Below, piece after piece: positions 36,259 to 43,702 of a stretch of DNA of 64,000 nt. A program made the position numbers and the translations under genes. How positions within the stretch are numbered: position 1 is the first letter of the stretch; every line of letters begins with the position of its first letter. The notes beneath the pieces are model-generated. The model saw nothing but the letters and a program-made list of their open reading frames with translations. It searched no databases and was not told the DNA's origin. The stretch comes from Bacillota bacterium (GTDB lineage: Bacteria > Bacillota > Clostridia > Lachnospirales > Lachnospiraceae), in assembly GCA_023411225.1 (NCBI GenBank), contig JAEYPA010000105.1, positions 12,683 through 76,682 of the forward strand, written 5' to 3'.

Positions 36259-36336
36259 TTCAATAACTCACTTTCTCCAACAATAATCGTTTATTACTTC
36301 TATTATAAAATATAAAGATAAATTTGCAATAATCTC

Positions 36337-36367
36337 TTGACTCTTACGTTACGTCATAGTGTAATTT
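36337..36367 (+). promoter_or_regulatory. MerR-type promoter with 19-bp spacer and dyad operator
   Basis: TTGACT and TAATTT are separated by 19 bp, the over-long spacing that MerR activators correct. The spacer region holds a dyad CTCTTACGT-T-ACGTCATAG (7 of 9 positions match), similar to sites bound by TipA/Mta-type regulators. It precedes the MerR gene, implying autoactivation. Confidence 0.65.
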
Positions 36368-36409
36368 TATTATTGCTAGCAGAGAAGTTTGAAAAGGAGG
36401 AGACACTAA

Positions 36410-37138
36410 ATGAAAATAAATGAAGTAGCTAAGATCACTGGGGTTACCGTAAGAACCCTGCATTATTATGATGAAATTGGTCTACTGAAACCTAATAATG
36501 TGACTGAGGCTGGCTATCGGGTATATGATGAGGAAGCCTTGGAGACCTTGCAGCAGATTTTATTTTTCAGGGAATTAGATTTTCCTCTCAGTGAGATCAA
36601 GGAGATTATGATGAATCCAAACTACGATAAGAAAGAGGCTCTGATCAAGCATAAGGAACTGCTTACGAAGAAGAGGAATCGTCTTGATAACTTGATAGAA
36701 TTAGTAGAACATACCATGAAAGGAGAGAAAACCATGAGTTTCAAAGAATTTGATACGTCAGAAATAGAGAAGTCAATGAAAGAGTATGCAGCGGAAGCAA
36801 AAGAACGCTGGGGTAATACCGATGCTTATAAAGAAAGTGTGGAGAAGACAAAATCCTATGGCAAAGAAAAATGGGAGATATTGAATAAAGAAAGTGGAGT
36901 AATCTTTCAGAAGTTTGCTACAAATAAGGACCAGGCTCCTGACAGTGAAGTGGCACAGGAACTAGTGAAGGAATGGCAAGATTATATTACCAACCATTTT
37001 TACACTTGCACCAAAGAAATTCTGGCCGGACTTGGGATGATGTATGTTGCCGATGAACGATTCAAGAAGAACATCGACCAGTTCGGAGAAGGGACCGCAG
37101 CCTTTATGTCAGCGGCAATTGAAGCATACTGTAGATAA
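36410..37138 (+). CDS. MerR-family regulator with TipAS antibiotic-recognition domain
   Basis: 242 residues. An N-terminal MerR helix-turn-helix (MKINEVAKITGVTVRTLHYYDEIGLLKP) and dimerisation helix (to ~105) are followed by a TipAS-type domain (about 115-242, with YAAEAKERWGNTDAYKES). TipAL/Mta relatives bind thiopeptides or hydrophobic drugs and activate resistance genes, including their own. AAAGGAGG precedes the ATG, and the upstream promoter has the expected 19-bp spacer. No efflux gene follows directly, so the remote target is unknown. Confidence 0.9.
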   Translation: MKINEVAKITGVTVRTLHYYDEIGLLKPNNVTEAGYRVYDEEALETLQQILFFRELDFPLSEIKEIMMNPNYDKKEALIKHKELLTKKRNRLDNLIELVEHTMKGEKTMSFKEFDTSEIEKSMKEYAAEAKERWGNTDAYKESVEKTKSYGKEKWEILNKESGVIFQKFATNKDQAPDSEVAQELVKEWQDYITNHFYTCTKEILAGLGMMYVADERFKKNIDQFGEGTAAFMSAAIEAYCR

Positions 37139-37144
37139 TATAGT

Positions 37145-37170
37145 AGGGAGGGGTAATCCCTCCCTGTTTT
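37145..37170 (+). terminator. Terminator of the MerR-family gene
   Basis: AGGGAGGG (37145-37152) pairs with CCCTCCCT (37158-37165) around a 5-nt loop, followed by GTTTTAT. Confidence 0.75.
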
Positions 37171-37194
37171 ATCATGTATAAGATTAATTTGTCC

Positions 37195-38424
37195 TTAAAT
37201 AAGATTCGTTAGACCATTTACCTTAGCGTGTTCATTTTCTTCCATAGGAATCACGATACATTTCTTCCCATCAATAATCTGAGAAGAAATCTGGTTAATC
37301 TTCTCAGGAGTAACACGAAGAATTACATCGAAGAGAGATGAAGAATCAGAAATTTGTTCATTTTCCTCTAGCTTTTCTGTCAATTTTTGTACTTTTTCCT
37401 CTAGGGCAAGTTCTCGTTTTATCTTAGCACTTTCAGCAAGAACCTTCGTATCAATTAGATGCTCTACCACAGGAGGTGTCTCTCCAAAACTTTCCTCGTA
37501 GGCTTGTTCAATCTTAGAAGAAACCTCTTCATCTAGGCCACTGTCGGTGAGAATGGTTTGTACCGCTTGATTGGTGAGAATCGTCGGCTCTTCTTCATCC
37601 ACTTTTAGAGTAGCCTGCTCATCAGCCAGTAGGGTCAAACCTTCCTGAATCTCCATCATGACCTTGGTGCATAGATCTCTGTCTGGAATGGCTTCCTTTA
37701 TAATGGCATGAAACTCATTTTTCTGCTGAGTTGCAGTTTTTCTGCTTGGACATCCAAGTCCTTCCTCCATAAGTTCTATATGAGGTTCCTTGGCATCCCT
37801 TCCATACACCATAACAGAATGAATGTCGGTGCTTCGATCAGTGAAAGCTGGGAAGATGAATCCGGTATCCGGTGCACCAACGACCCAATCTCTGATGCGA
37901 GGTCCAATGCGGTTTTCGTCCTGCAGATAGCCAAGTCCTGGTTTAGATAAGGAAACTGGGCAGATGGAACAAAGTAAGTATTCAAATACCTCTTCTGACT
38001 CGTCCAATTTGCGGTTGTCAGAGGTCTTAGTCATAACATCGTAAGCATCGTGATACACTAAGATTAAGTAGTTCCCAGCATAGTCATAGCTATCAATAAT
38101 CATATGATAGAAGCTTTCTAAGAGAGCATCATTTTTAAGTTGGCTTTCTCTAAGCCCCATTAAGAATTGTTGTTTGCCCCCTGGTTTCTCTTCTTCTAAA
38201 GGAAATGAAAGCTCCAACAGATTGTTGCCAATGGTTCCGGATAAGGTCTTTTTGGCAATGTCAAGATATTTATTAAATTCCTCTTCTTCCAGATTTAAAA
38301 AAGTGTCAGTAAAGGTTAGCACGATTTCTTTTTGTGAATTAACATAGCAACCGCACATTTTCGTAAAGGTACAGCCATTTTTTGTAAATCGTTTTTTTAA
38401 TTCCAATACTTCTTTCTTGGTCAT
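37195..38424 (-). CDS. DUF4317 family protein
   Basis: 409 residues from ATG 38424, with AAGGAGGT 6 nt upstream; a start 10 codons earlier has no site. The sequence matches DUF4317 along its length (MTKKEVLELKKRF, the CGCYVN block, the FIFPAFTDRSTDIHS block), a family almost confined to Lachnospiraceae and relatives. A Glu/Lys-rich, probably coiled-coil stretch lies near 330-365. It looks cytoplasmic and acidic. No function is known and the neighbours give no hint. Confidence 0.82.
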   Translation of the reverse strand: MTKKEVLELKKRFTKNGCTFTKMCGCYVNSQKEIVLTFTDTFLNLEEEEFNKYLDIAKKTLSGTIGNNLLELSFPLEEEKPGGKQQFLMGLRESQLKNDALLESFYHMIIDSYDYAGNYLILVYHDAYDVMTKTSDNRKLDESEEVFEYLLCSICPVSLSKPGLGYLQDENRIGPRIRDWVVGAPDTGFIFPAFTDRSTDIHSVMVYGRDAKEPHIELMEEGLGCPSRKTATQQKNEFHAIIKEAIPDRDLCTKVMMEIQEGLTLLADEQATLKVDEEEPTILTNQAVQTILTDSGLDEEVSSKIEQAYEESFGETPPVVEHLIDTKVLAESAKIKRELALEEKVQKLTEKLEENEQISDSSSLFDVILRVTPEKINQISSQIIDGKKCIVIPMEENEHAKVNGLTNLI

Positions 38425-38647
38425 AGTTACCTCCTTATAGACTTCTAGTGTCAAAAGTCCAACTAGTTATTTATTATAAATCAAAATAAAAAGATTTCAA
38501 AGATAGTTTTCATGGAAGTTATACCTCTATGGAAGTTTTATTCTTATACCGATAAAATAAATTGAAATGGTTAAGAATAAAAGAGAATAGGATTATTGAA
38601 AAAAATGATGTACAATAAATGTCATTAGAATAAAGGAGATTGATACT

Positions 38648-39883
38648 ATGAGTACAGTGTTAGAACGTTTTTTAAAATATATTGTTATTGACACCCAGTC
38701 TGAGGATGAGGTGGAGCAGTTTCCAAGTACGACAAAGCAGTTTGATCTTGCTAGAATTCTGGTGCAGGAATTAAAGGAAATGGGGGTAGAAGCTTCCCTA
38801 GATGAGGAGTACTGCTACATCTATGCCTCACTTCCTGCAACCAAAGAAGGAATTCCGGCTATTGGATTTATAGCACATATGGATACAGCTCCATCCTTAT
38901 CTGGTAAGGATATTAAGCCTCAGGTAGTAAAAAATTATCAGGGTGGAGATATTGTGCTCAATAAAGAGTTAAATGTGGTGTTATCTCCAAGGCAATTCTC
39001 AGAATTAGAAGGTTTTCGTGGGAAAGATTTGGTAGTCACAGACGGAACCACATTACTGGGAGCAGATGACAAGGCCGGCGTAGCTGAGATTATGACTATG
39101 GTGGAATATCTGGTAAAGCATCCTAAGCTTCCTCATGGAGAAATCAAAATTGGCTTTACACCAGATGAAGAGGTTGGCCGAGGCGTAGATTTCTTTGATG
39201 TGAAGAGGTTTGGTGCTGACTATGCGTATACTGTTGATGGTGGACAGCTTGGAGAAATTGAATACGAGAACTTTAATGCAGCTGGAGCCAAGCTGATTAT
39301 TAGAGGAAATAACATTCATCCAGGTTATGCCAAGAATAAAATGATAAACGCACTTCATATTGGTATGGAATTTCATAATATGCTTCCTAAGTTTGAAGAT
39401 CCTGCCAATACTACAGGTTATGAAGGCTTCTATCATCTAGATCATATGGAGGGTGGCGTGGAAGAGGCCACAATGAGTTATATCATCCGTGATCATGATA
39501 AGGGGCAGTTTGAGGCGAAGAAGGAACGATTTGAGAAAATTGTCACGTATCTAAACGAGAAATACGGTGAAGGTACAGTAACTGCCATTATAAAGGACAG
39601 TTACTATAACATGAAGGAAATGGTAGAGCCTCATATGCACCTGGTTCATAATGCCAAAGCAGCCATGGAGCAATTGGATATTAAACCAAAGGTTGTGGCA
39701 ATTCGAGGAGGTACAGATGGAGCAAGACTTTCTTATATGGGACTTCCATGCCCAAATCTTTGTGCAGGTGGTTTTAATTTTCACGGCAAATATGAGTATG
39801 TGCCTGTACAGGATATGGAAAAAATTGTGGATCTGCTAGTTAAGATAGTTGCAATATATGGTATGACAGAGGAAAAACCCTAA
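38648..39883 (+). CDS. pepT: Peptidase T (tripeptide aminopeptidase)
   Basis: 411 residues, the family's normal length. M20 metallopeptidase motifs are complete: GFIAHMDTAPS with His77 and Asp79, TLLGADDKAG with the bridging aspartate, PDEEVGRG with the catalytic and zinc-binding glutamates, and the terminal GGFNFHGKYEYVP histidine. The enzyme removes N-terminal residues from tripeptides in the cytoplasm and may process peptides imported by Opp. AAAGGAG precedes the ATG. The PdaA-like deacetylase follows 35 bp later and may be cotranscribed. Confidence 0.94.
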   Translation: MSTVLERFLKYIVIDTQSEDEVEQFPSTTKQFDLARILVQELKEMGVEASLDEEYCYIYASLPATKEGIPAIGFIAHMDTAPSLSGKDIKPQVVKNYQGGDIVLNKELNVVLSPRQFSELEGFRGKDLVVTDGTTLLGADDKAGVAEIMTMVEYLVKHPKLPHGEIKIGFTPDEEVGRGVDFFDVKRFGADYAYTVDGGQLGEIEYENFNAAGAKLIIRGNNIHPGYAKNKMINALHIGMEFHNMLPKFEDPANTTGYEGFYHLDHMEGGVEEATMSYIIRDHDKGQFEAKKERFEKIVTYLNEKYGEGTVTAIIKDSYYNMKEMVEPHMHLVHNAKAAMEQLDIKPKVVAIRGGTDGARLSYMGLPCPNLCAGGFNFHGKYEYVPVQDMEKIVDLLVKIVAIYGMTEEKP

Positions 39884-39918
39884 TATATTACTAGTAATAA
39901 TAGTATGCGAGGCTTTTC

Positions 39919-40809
39919 ATGAGGAAAGTAAATCTAAAGGGAGTTTTACTAATAGCAGTAATTGCTGTTGGATCGTATGTAGTAGGCCAAGGATTCGGTT
40001 ATCTAGTTCATGGAGTGGACAGTGAGAATATCAGCGTCAGTGGCAATGCCAGTGTTGATGGAAAGGCCAATTTCAGTGGCCAAATTGATCAGATAGAAAC
40101 AATAAGTGACTCCATCAAGGAAAACTGTGAAAACTGGGGCCTTGGGTTTTCTGGTGAAGGGCAGCCACCAACAGCCAATGCATCTCCAGAACAGTTAAAA
40201 CCATACGATACGTATTATATTGGAGACACCAGTAAAAAAGTTATTTATCTAACCTTTGATGCCGGCTTTGAAAATGGTAATACAGCAGCTATCCTAGATG
40301 CACTAAAAAAACACAATGCCAAAGCGACTTTCTTTTTAGTTGGTAACTATATTAAGACCAGCCCGGAATTAGTGAAGAGAATGGTGGAGGAAGGCCATAT
40401 TGTGGGAAATCACACCTATAGTCATCCCGATATGTCGGCTATCAGTAGCCAGGACGCTTTTCAAAAGGAACTGTCTAAACTTGAGAATCTGTTTGAGACT
40501 ACTACCGGTAAAAAAATGGTCAAATACTATCGTCCACCACAAGGAAAGTATAGTGTTGAAAACCTGAAAATGGCTAAAGCTATGGGTTATAAGACCATTT
40601 TTTGGAGTCTGGCTTATGTAGATTGGTATCAGGATAAACAGCCAACGAAGGAGGAGGCATATAAGAAGCTGCTAGGAAGGATTCATCCAGGAGCTATCGT
40701 GTTACTTCACAGCACCTCTAAGACAAACGGACAAATTTTAGATGAACTGCTCAGCAAATGGGAAGAAATGGGCTATTCTTTTGGAACCTTAGATGAGCTT
40801 TGTAAATAA
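39919..40809 (+). CDS. pdaA: Polysaccharide deacetylase, PdaA-like (delta-lactam type)
   Basis: 296 residues. An N-terminal membrane anchor or signal (about 8-28) is followed by a NodB deacetylase domain (about 105-296). The metal-binding motifs are TFDAG (second Asp replaced by Ala, as in PdaA-type enzymes) and HxxxH in NHTYSHPD. RPPQGKYS and the IVLLHST histidine motif complete the active site. PdaA makes muramic delta-lactam in spore cortex, so this may be a sporulation gene, although a cell-wall role outside sporulation cannot be excluded. A GAGG site precedes the ATG. Confidence 0.87.
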   Translation: MRKVNLKGVLLIAVIAVGSYVVGQGFGYLVHGVDSENISVSGNASVDGKANFSGQIDQIETISDSIKENCENWGLGFSGEGQPPTANASPEQLKPYDTYYIGDTSKKVIYLTFDAGFENGNTAAILDALKKHNAKATFFLVGNYIKTSPELVKRMVEEGHIVGNHTYSHPDMSAISSQDAFQKELSKLENLFETTTGKKMVKYYRPPQGKYSVENLKMAKAMGYKTIFWSLAYVDWYQDKQPTKEEAYKKLLGRIHPGAIVLLHSTSKTNGQILDELLSKWEEMGYSFGTLDELCK

Positions 40810-40817
40810 AAGCAATG

Positions 40818-40860
40818 AGACCTATAAAAAGAGGGATGACCTCTTTTATAGGTCTTTTTA
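40818..40860 (+). terminator. Terminator of the deacetylase gene
   Basis: AGACCTATAAAA pairs with TTTTATAGGTCT, extended inward by GAGG/CCTC, followed by TTTTTA. Confidence 0.8.
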
Positions 40861-40880
40861 ATCGATTGGGTATTATTGTA

Positions 40881-40908
40881 TTGACATTTTCAAAATAGAC
40901 ATTATAAT
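40881..40908 (+). promoter_or_regulatory. SigA-type promoter of the PadR gene
   Basis: Perfect TTGACA and TATAAT with a 16-bp spacer, about 60 bp before the PadR start codon. Confidence 0.75.
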
Positions 40909-40909
40909 A

Positions 40910-40935
40910 TATCTAAACGATATATCGATAAGATA
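40910..40935 (+). promoter_or_regulatory. Candidate PadR operator
   Basis: A 26-bp imperfect palindrome: TATCTAAAC and GATAAGATA match in 7 of 9 positions around a perfect GATATATC core. It starts one base after the -10 box and covers the transcription start, fitting autorepression by the PadR protein encoded downstream. Confidence 0.5.
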
Positions 40936-40967
40936 CATATATTAACTATTTTATACAGGAGGGTACT

Positions 40968-41507
40968 ATGTTAGAATCGCTTATTTTAGGAATTATTCTA
41001 GATCATGAGCAAACCGGCTATGATATTAAAAAATGTATAGGAGAGCGTTTTGGCATATTCTATAAGGCCAGCTTCGGTAGCTTATACCCGGCATTAAACA
41101 GATTGGTAAAGAAAGGATTTGTCACCACTAGAGAGGAATCTCAGGGAGGAAGAAAGAAAATCTACTATCTGGCTACTGAGGAAGGAGAAGAAGAATTCCT
41201 TAAGTGGCTTAGTTCTCCAATGGAAATTATGGAGGGAGCCAACCCTAACCTGATTAAGATTTATTTCTTTAATCAGCTTCCTGCTGGAATCAGAGAACAG
41301 CAGCTTAAGAATTATGAGCGTAATAATATAGAATATCTAGAGAGACTAAAGACGTTGGCTCAGGGGTTACAAGAGTTCGAGAATATCCAAAAGCATTATT
41401 ATAAGATGTCTACCTTGTATTTTGGTATTCTTATTACGCAAAGGACTATAGACTGGTGCCATCATATCCTAGAAGGTAAGCCATTGTCTGAATTAATAGA
41501 AGAATAG
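40968..41507 (+). CDS. PadR-family transcriptional regulator
   Basis: 179 residues. The N-terminal winged helix of the PadR family (LILGIILDHEQTGYDIKKCI, GSLYPALNRLVKKGFV) spans ~1-85. A longer alpha-helical C-terminal part (Vir_C-like, ~90-175) mediates dimerisation. GGAGGG precedes the ATG. PadR proteins usually repress themselves and an adjacent efflux gene; here the next ORF encodes only a 32-aa peptide. The inducer is unknown. Confidence 0.88.
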   Translation: MLESLILGIILDHEQTGYDIKKCIGERFGIFYKASFGSLYPALNRLVKKGFVTTREESQGGRKKIYYLATEEGEEEFLKWLSSPMEIMEGANPNLIKIYFFNQLPAGIREQQLKNYERNNIEYLERLKTLAQGLQEFENIQKHYYKMSTLYFGILITQRTIDWCHHILEGKPLSELIEE

Positions 41508-41522
41508 AAAAGGAGGATTTAT

Positions 41523-41621
41523 ATGCTAAGTAGGTCACCAAGTGGATCATTAAGCCCTTATTATTATAAGGGTGTGTATTTGCATGGAATGCACTATGGT
41601 AGTTATTTCGAGGATCAGTAG
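41523..41621 (+). CDS. Small ORF, 32 aa, downstream of PadR
   Basis: ATG 41523 follows a strong AAAAGGAGG site that begins right after the PadR stop codon, so it would be the second gene of the PadR transcript. The peptide is rich in Ser, Tyr and Gly with two His and no cysteine or membrane segment. It may be a real small effector or the start of a decayed gene, because the following 230 bp hold fragments of other frames. No family recognised. Confidence 0.4.
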   Translation: MLSRSPSGSLSPYYYKGVYLHGMHYGSYFEDQ

Positions 41622-41700
41622 GGATTATTCGATATAATGGATAAAGAGGAACATTTTATCCTGCAGTCTTCATAATGTCGTTGAATTCTTATGGATTTCT

Positions 41701-41850
41701 ATGAAACTTGCTATTGCCACTGACAGATGTGGCTTACGAAAGATTAATAAAGCACTGAAAAAGGAACATATCATACAATATGGACGATATTACTTGACTA
41801 CGGATATGGAGGATGGCAAGACCTGGCTGGTCTGTGATGGATATTATTAA
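41701..41850 (+). other. Possible gene remnant, 49 codons
   Basis: The 250-bp gap after the 32-aa ORF holds an open frame from 41638, with an ATG only at 41701 and no ribosome site. The segment encodes a basic then acidic peptide with Lys-Lys-Glu-His, Tyr-Tyr and Trp-Leu-Val-Cys. An ATG at 41637 in another frame gives 12 codons only. The pattern suggests a small decayed gene rather than a functional one. No homologue recognised. Confidence 0.25.
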
Positions 41851-41870
41851 CTGTATTAGGTGACTAGGGG

Positions 41871-42257
41871 ATGATAGGATTGAAACGTAATAACTTGGGT
41901 ATAAAGAAAAAGTCCTTTACTCTGTATTATAATAATGGGGAGATATGGTCACAGCACCTAGACTCCATTGATAATCTGGAGGACATGAAAAGAAAGTTTG
42001 ACCAGGACCTAATTCAGATGGCAAAGCCCTCTACTAGTTCTTTTGTGGCGATAGTGCTGAATCAGTCTGCGGTAAATAAGGAATTCCTCCAATACATACT
42101 AGATTCCATGATGAACTGTGGAAAAACCTTTCAAAGAATTGTTTTTATAGGACTAAGCTTTAAGCTAAAACGATATGTACGAAAGCATATTTCTGCTTTT
42201 CCTGCAGTTATTACCTGCATGGATAATTTGGATAAGGCGAAGGAATGGCTACTGTAA
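41871..42257 (+). CDS. Hypothetical protein, 128 aa, possibly STAS-like
   Basis: 128 residues from ATG 41871, with AGGTGA 7 nt upstream. The predicted pattern of strands and helices, with a hydrophobic FVAIVLNQS strand followed by helix and RIVFIGLSFKLKRYV, loosely recalls a STAS-type alpha/beta fold. No catalytic motif, membrane segment or metal site is visible. It lies between the PadR region and the SPFH operon, whose promoter begins 27 bp downstream. The STAS suggestion is weak. Confidence 0.5.
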   Translation: MIGLKRNNLGIKKKSFTLYYNNGEIWSQHLDSIDNLEDMKRKFDQDLIQMAKPSTSSFVAIVLNQSAVNKEFLQYILDSMMNCGKTFQRIVFIGLSFKLKRYVRKHISAFPAVITCMDNLDKAKEWLL

Positions 42258-42283
42258 TGTTTATTAGAATTTAATGGAAAGAC

Positions 42284-42312
42284 TTGCATTTTTTAACAGC
42301 CTCTTATATAAT
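42284..42312 (+). promoter_or_regulatory. SigA-type promoter of the SPFH operon
   Basis: TTGCAT and a perfect TATAAT separated by 17 bp, ~45 bp before the start codon. Confidence 0.75.
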
Positions 42313-42314
42313 AA

Positions 42315-42333
42315 TGATATCAAAATGATATCA
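42315..42333 (+). promoter_or_regulatory. Tandem TGATATCA operator-like sites
   Basis: Two identical palindromes TGATATCA begin at 42315 and 42326, exactly 11 bp apart, on the same face of the helix. They sit right after the -10 box over the transcription start. Ribbon-helix-helix repressors bind such one-turn tandem sites, and the second gene of this operon encodes one. Confidence 0.6.
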
Positions 42334-42356
42334 CATTTATATAGGAGGTTATTTTA

Positions 42357-43370
42357 GTGGAAAACGAAAATGTTCGTGTAGAGAGTAAAAAAAGTGTAAC
42401 AGAGAAAAACATACACCCATTTAGTGGTGGAGTGGCATTGTTATTGTTATTGTTGGATATTCTAGGTTCTATAGGGATGATTGTTGTAGCAAGTATTCTA
42501 CTGTATCATGGAAATGGTATGGTAGGCGGTCTTTTACTAGGACTTGGTATTGTGGCATTTATCCTGTTTTTTATTTTAGTAAGTGGACTTCATATTGTAA
42601 AACCTAACGAAGCTTTAGTGCTGACGTTATTTGGCCGGTATTATGGAACAGTAAAGGAAGAAGGTTTTTATTATGTAAATCCTTTTGCTACAGCATTTAA
42701 TCCTTCAGCAAGGACATTTGCAGTTGGTGCTACACCAACAGGAGTATCTGCAAGTGTTAATACAAGCAGTGATTCGAGTAAGAAGATTTCCTTAAAAACT
42801 CTTACCCTACAAAACGAAAAGCAAAAGGTAAATGATGTACTGGGGAATCCAATTATTATAGGTGCTGTGGTTATCTGGAAGGTAGTAGACCCTACTAAGG
42901 CAGTGTTTGAAGTAGAAAATTATAAAACGTATCTGTCCATCCAATGTGATTCTACCATCCGTAATATAGCTAGACTATATCCATATGATACCATGGAAGA
43001 GGACAGGGATGAAAAGACACTCCGGGGAAGCAGTCAGGAGATTGCCAATAGTATGAAGGAGGAGTTACAACAAAGAGTAACTGGTGCAGGTCTGTTAATC
43101 GAAGAAGTAAGAATCACTCATTTATCTTATTCTGAAGAAATAGCGGCAGCCATGCTTCAAAGGCAACAAGCAGTTGCCATTATTGCAGCCAGACAAAAGA
43201 TTGTAGAGGGTGCCGTGAGTATGGTGAAGATGGCTATCGATCAATTAGGAGAAGAGGAAATTGTGGTTCTTGATGAAGAAAGAAAGGCTGCAATGGTAAG
43301 TAATCTGTTGGTTGTTCTTTGTGGCAATAAGGATGCCCAGCCGATTGTAAATAGTGGTAGTATTTATTAA
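42357..43370 (+). CDS. SPFH/band-7 domain membrane protein
   Basis: 337 residues from GTG 42357, with ATAGGAGGT upstream. Two adjacent hydrophobic segments (about 22-50 and 56-78) anchor the N-terminus. An SPFH (stomatin/flotillin-like) domain follows, with HIVKPNEALVLTLFGRYYGT, GAVVIWKVVDPTKAVFEVENY and a C-terminal helix-rich part (AMLQRQQAVAIIAARQKIV). Such proteins oligomerise on membranes and scaffold microdomains. The partner gene downstream encodes an Arc-like protein, a combination recurrent in Firmicutes. Specific role unknown. Confidence 0.88.
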   Translation: MENENVRVESKKSVTEKNIHPFSGGVALLLLLLDILGSIGMIVVASILLYHGNGMVGGLLLGLGIVAFILFFILVSGLHIVKPNEALVLTLFGRYYGTVKEEGFYYVNPFATAFNPSARTFAVGATPTGVSASVNTSSDSSKKISLKTLTLQNEKQKVNDVLGNPIIIGAVVIWKVVDPTKAVFEVENYKTYLSIQCDSTIRNIARLYPYDTMEEDRDEKTLRGSSQEIANSMKEELQQRVTGAGLLIEEVRITHLSYSEEIAAAMLQRQQAVAIIAARQKIVEGAVSMVKMAIDQLGEEEIVVLDEERKAAMVSNLLVVLCGNKDAQPIVNSGSIY

Positions 43371-43383
43371 TCAGGAGGTTTAA

Positions 43384-43635
43384 ATGAAACCTGAGTTAGA
43401 AGAAAGAGAAGATAGACTGAGAAAAAAGTTAGAGCAGTTAGAGTTGTTAGAGGCACAGGTGAAAAGCAGGGAACAAAAACTCAAGGAGCAGGAAAAGGCG
43501 AAGAAACAGGTGCTTCTTCGCCTTACACCAAGTTTGTGGAATGAACTAGCGGCTTGGGCTGAGGAGGATTACCGTTCCATAAATAGTCAGATAGAATATT
43601 TGTTGGCTGAAGCTGTGAAAAAACATAGGGTATAA
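43384..43635 (+). CDS. Arc-like ribbon-helix-helix protein with N-terminal coiled coil
   Basis: 83 residues. The first ~40 are a Glu/Lys/Leu-rich coiled coil. Residues ~43-83 (KQVLLRLTPSLWNELAAWAEEDYRSINSQIEYLLAEAV) are an Arc/MetJ-type ribbon-helix-helix DNA-binding domain. AGGAGGT precedes the ATG, 13 bp after the SPFH gene. It most likely represses its own operon through the tandem TGATATCA sites. The coiled coil could also contact the SPFH protein and link repression to membrane state; that part is speculation. Confidence 0.8.
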   Translation: MKPELEEREDRLRKKLEQLELLEAQVKSREQKLKEQEKAKKQVLLRLTPSLWNELAAWAEEDYRSINSQIEYLLAEAVKKHRV

Positions 43636-43702
43636 ATCTTGACAAGTATGTTAAAATAGCTTATAGAATATTTATGTAAAGAACGCAGGAAGGAATCTGG
43701 CT

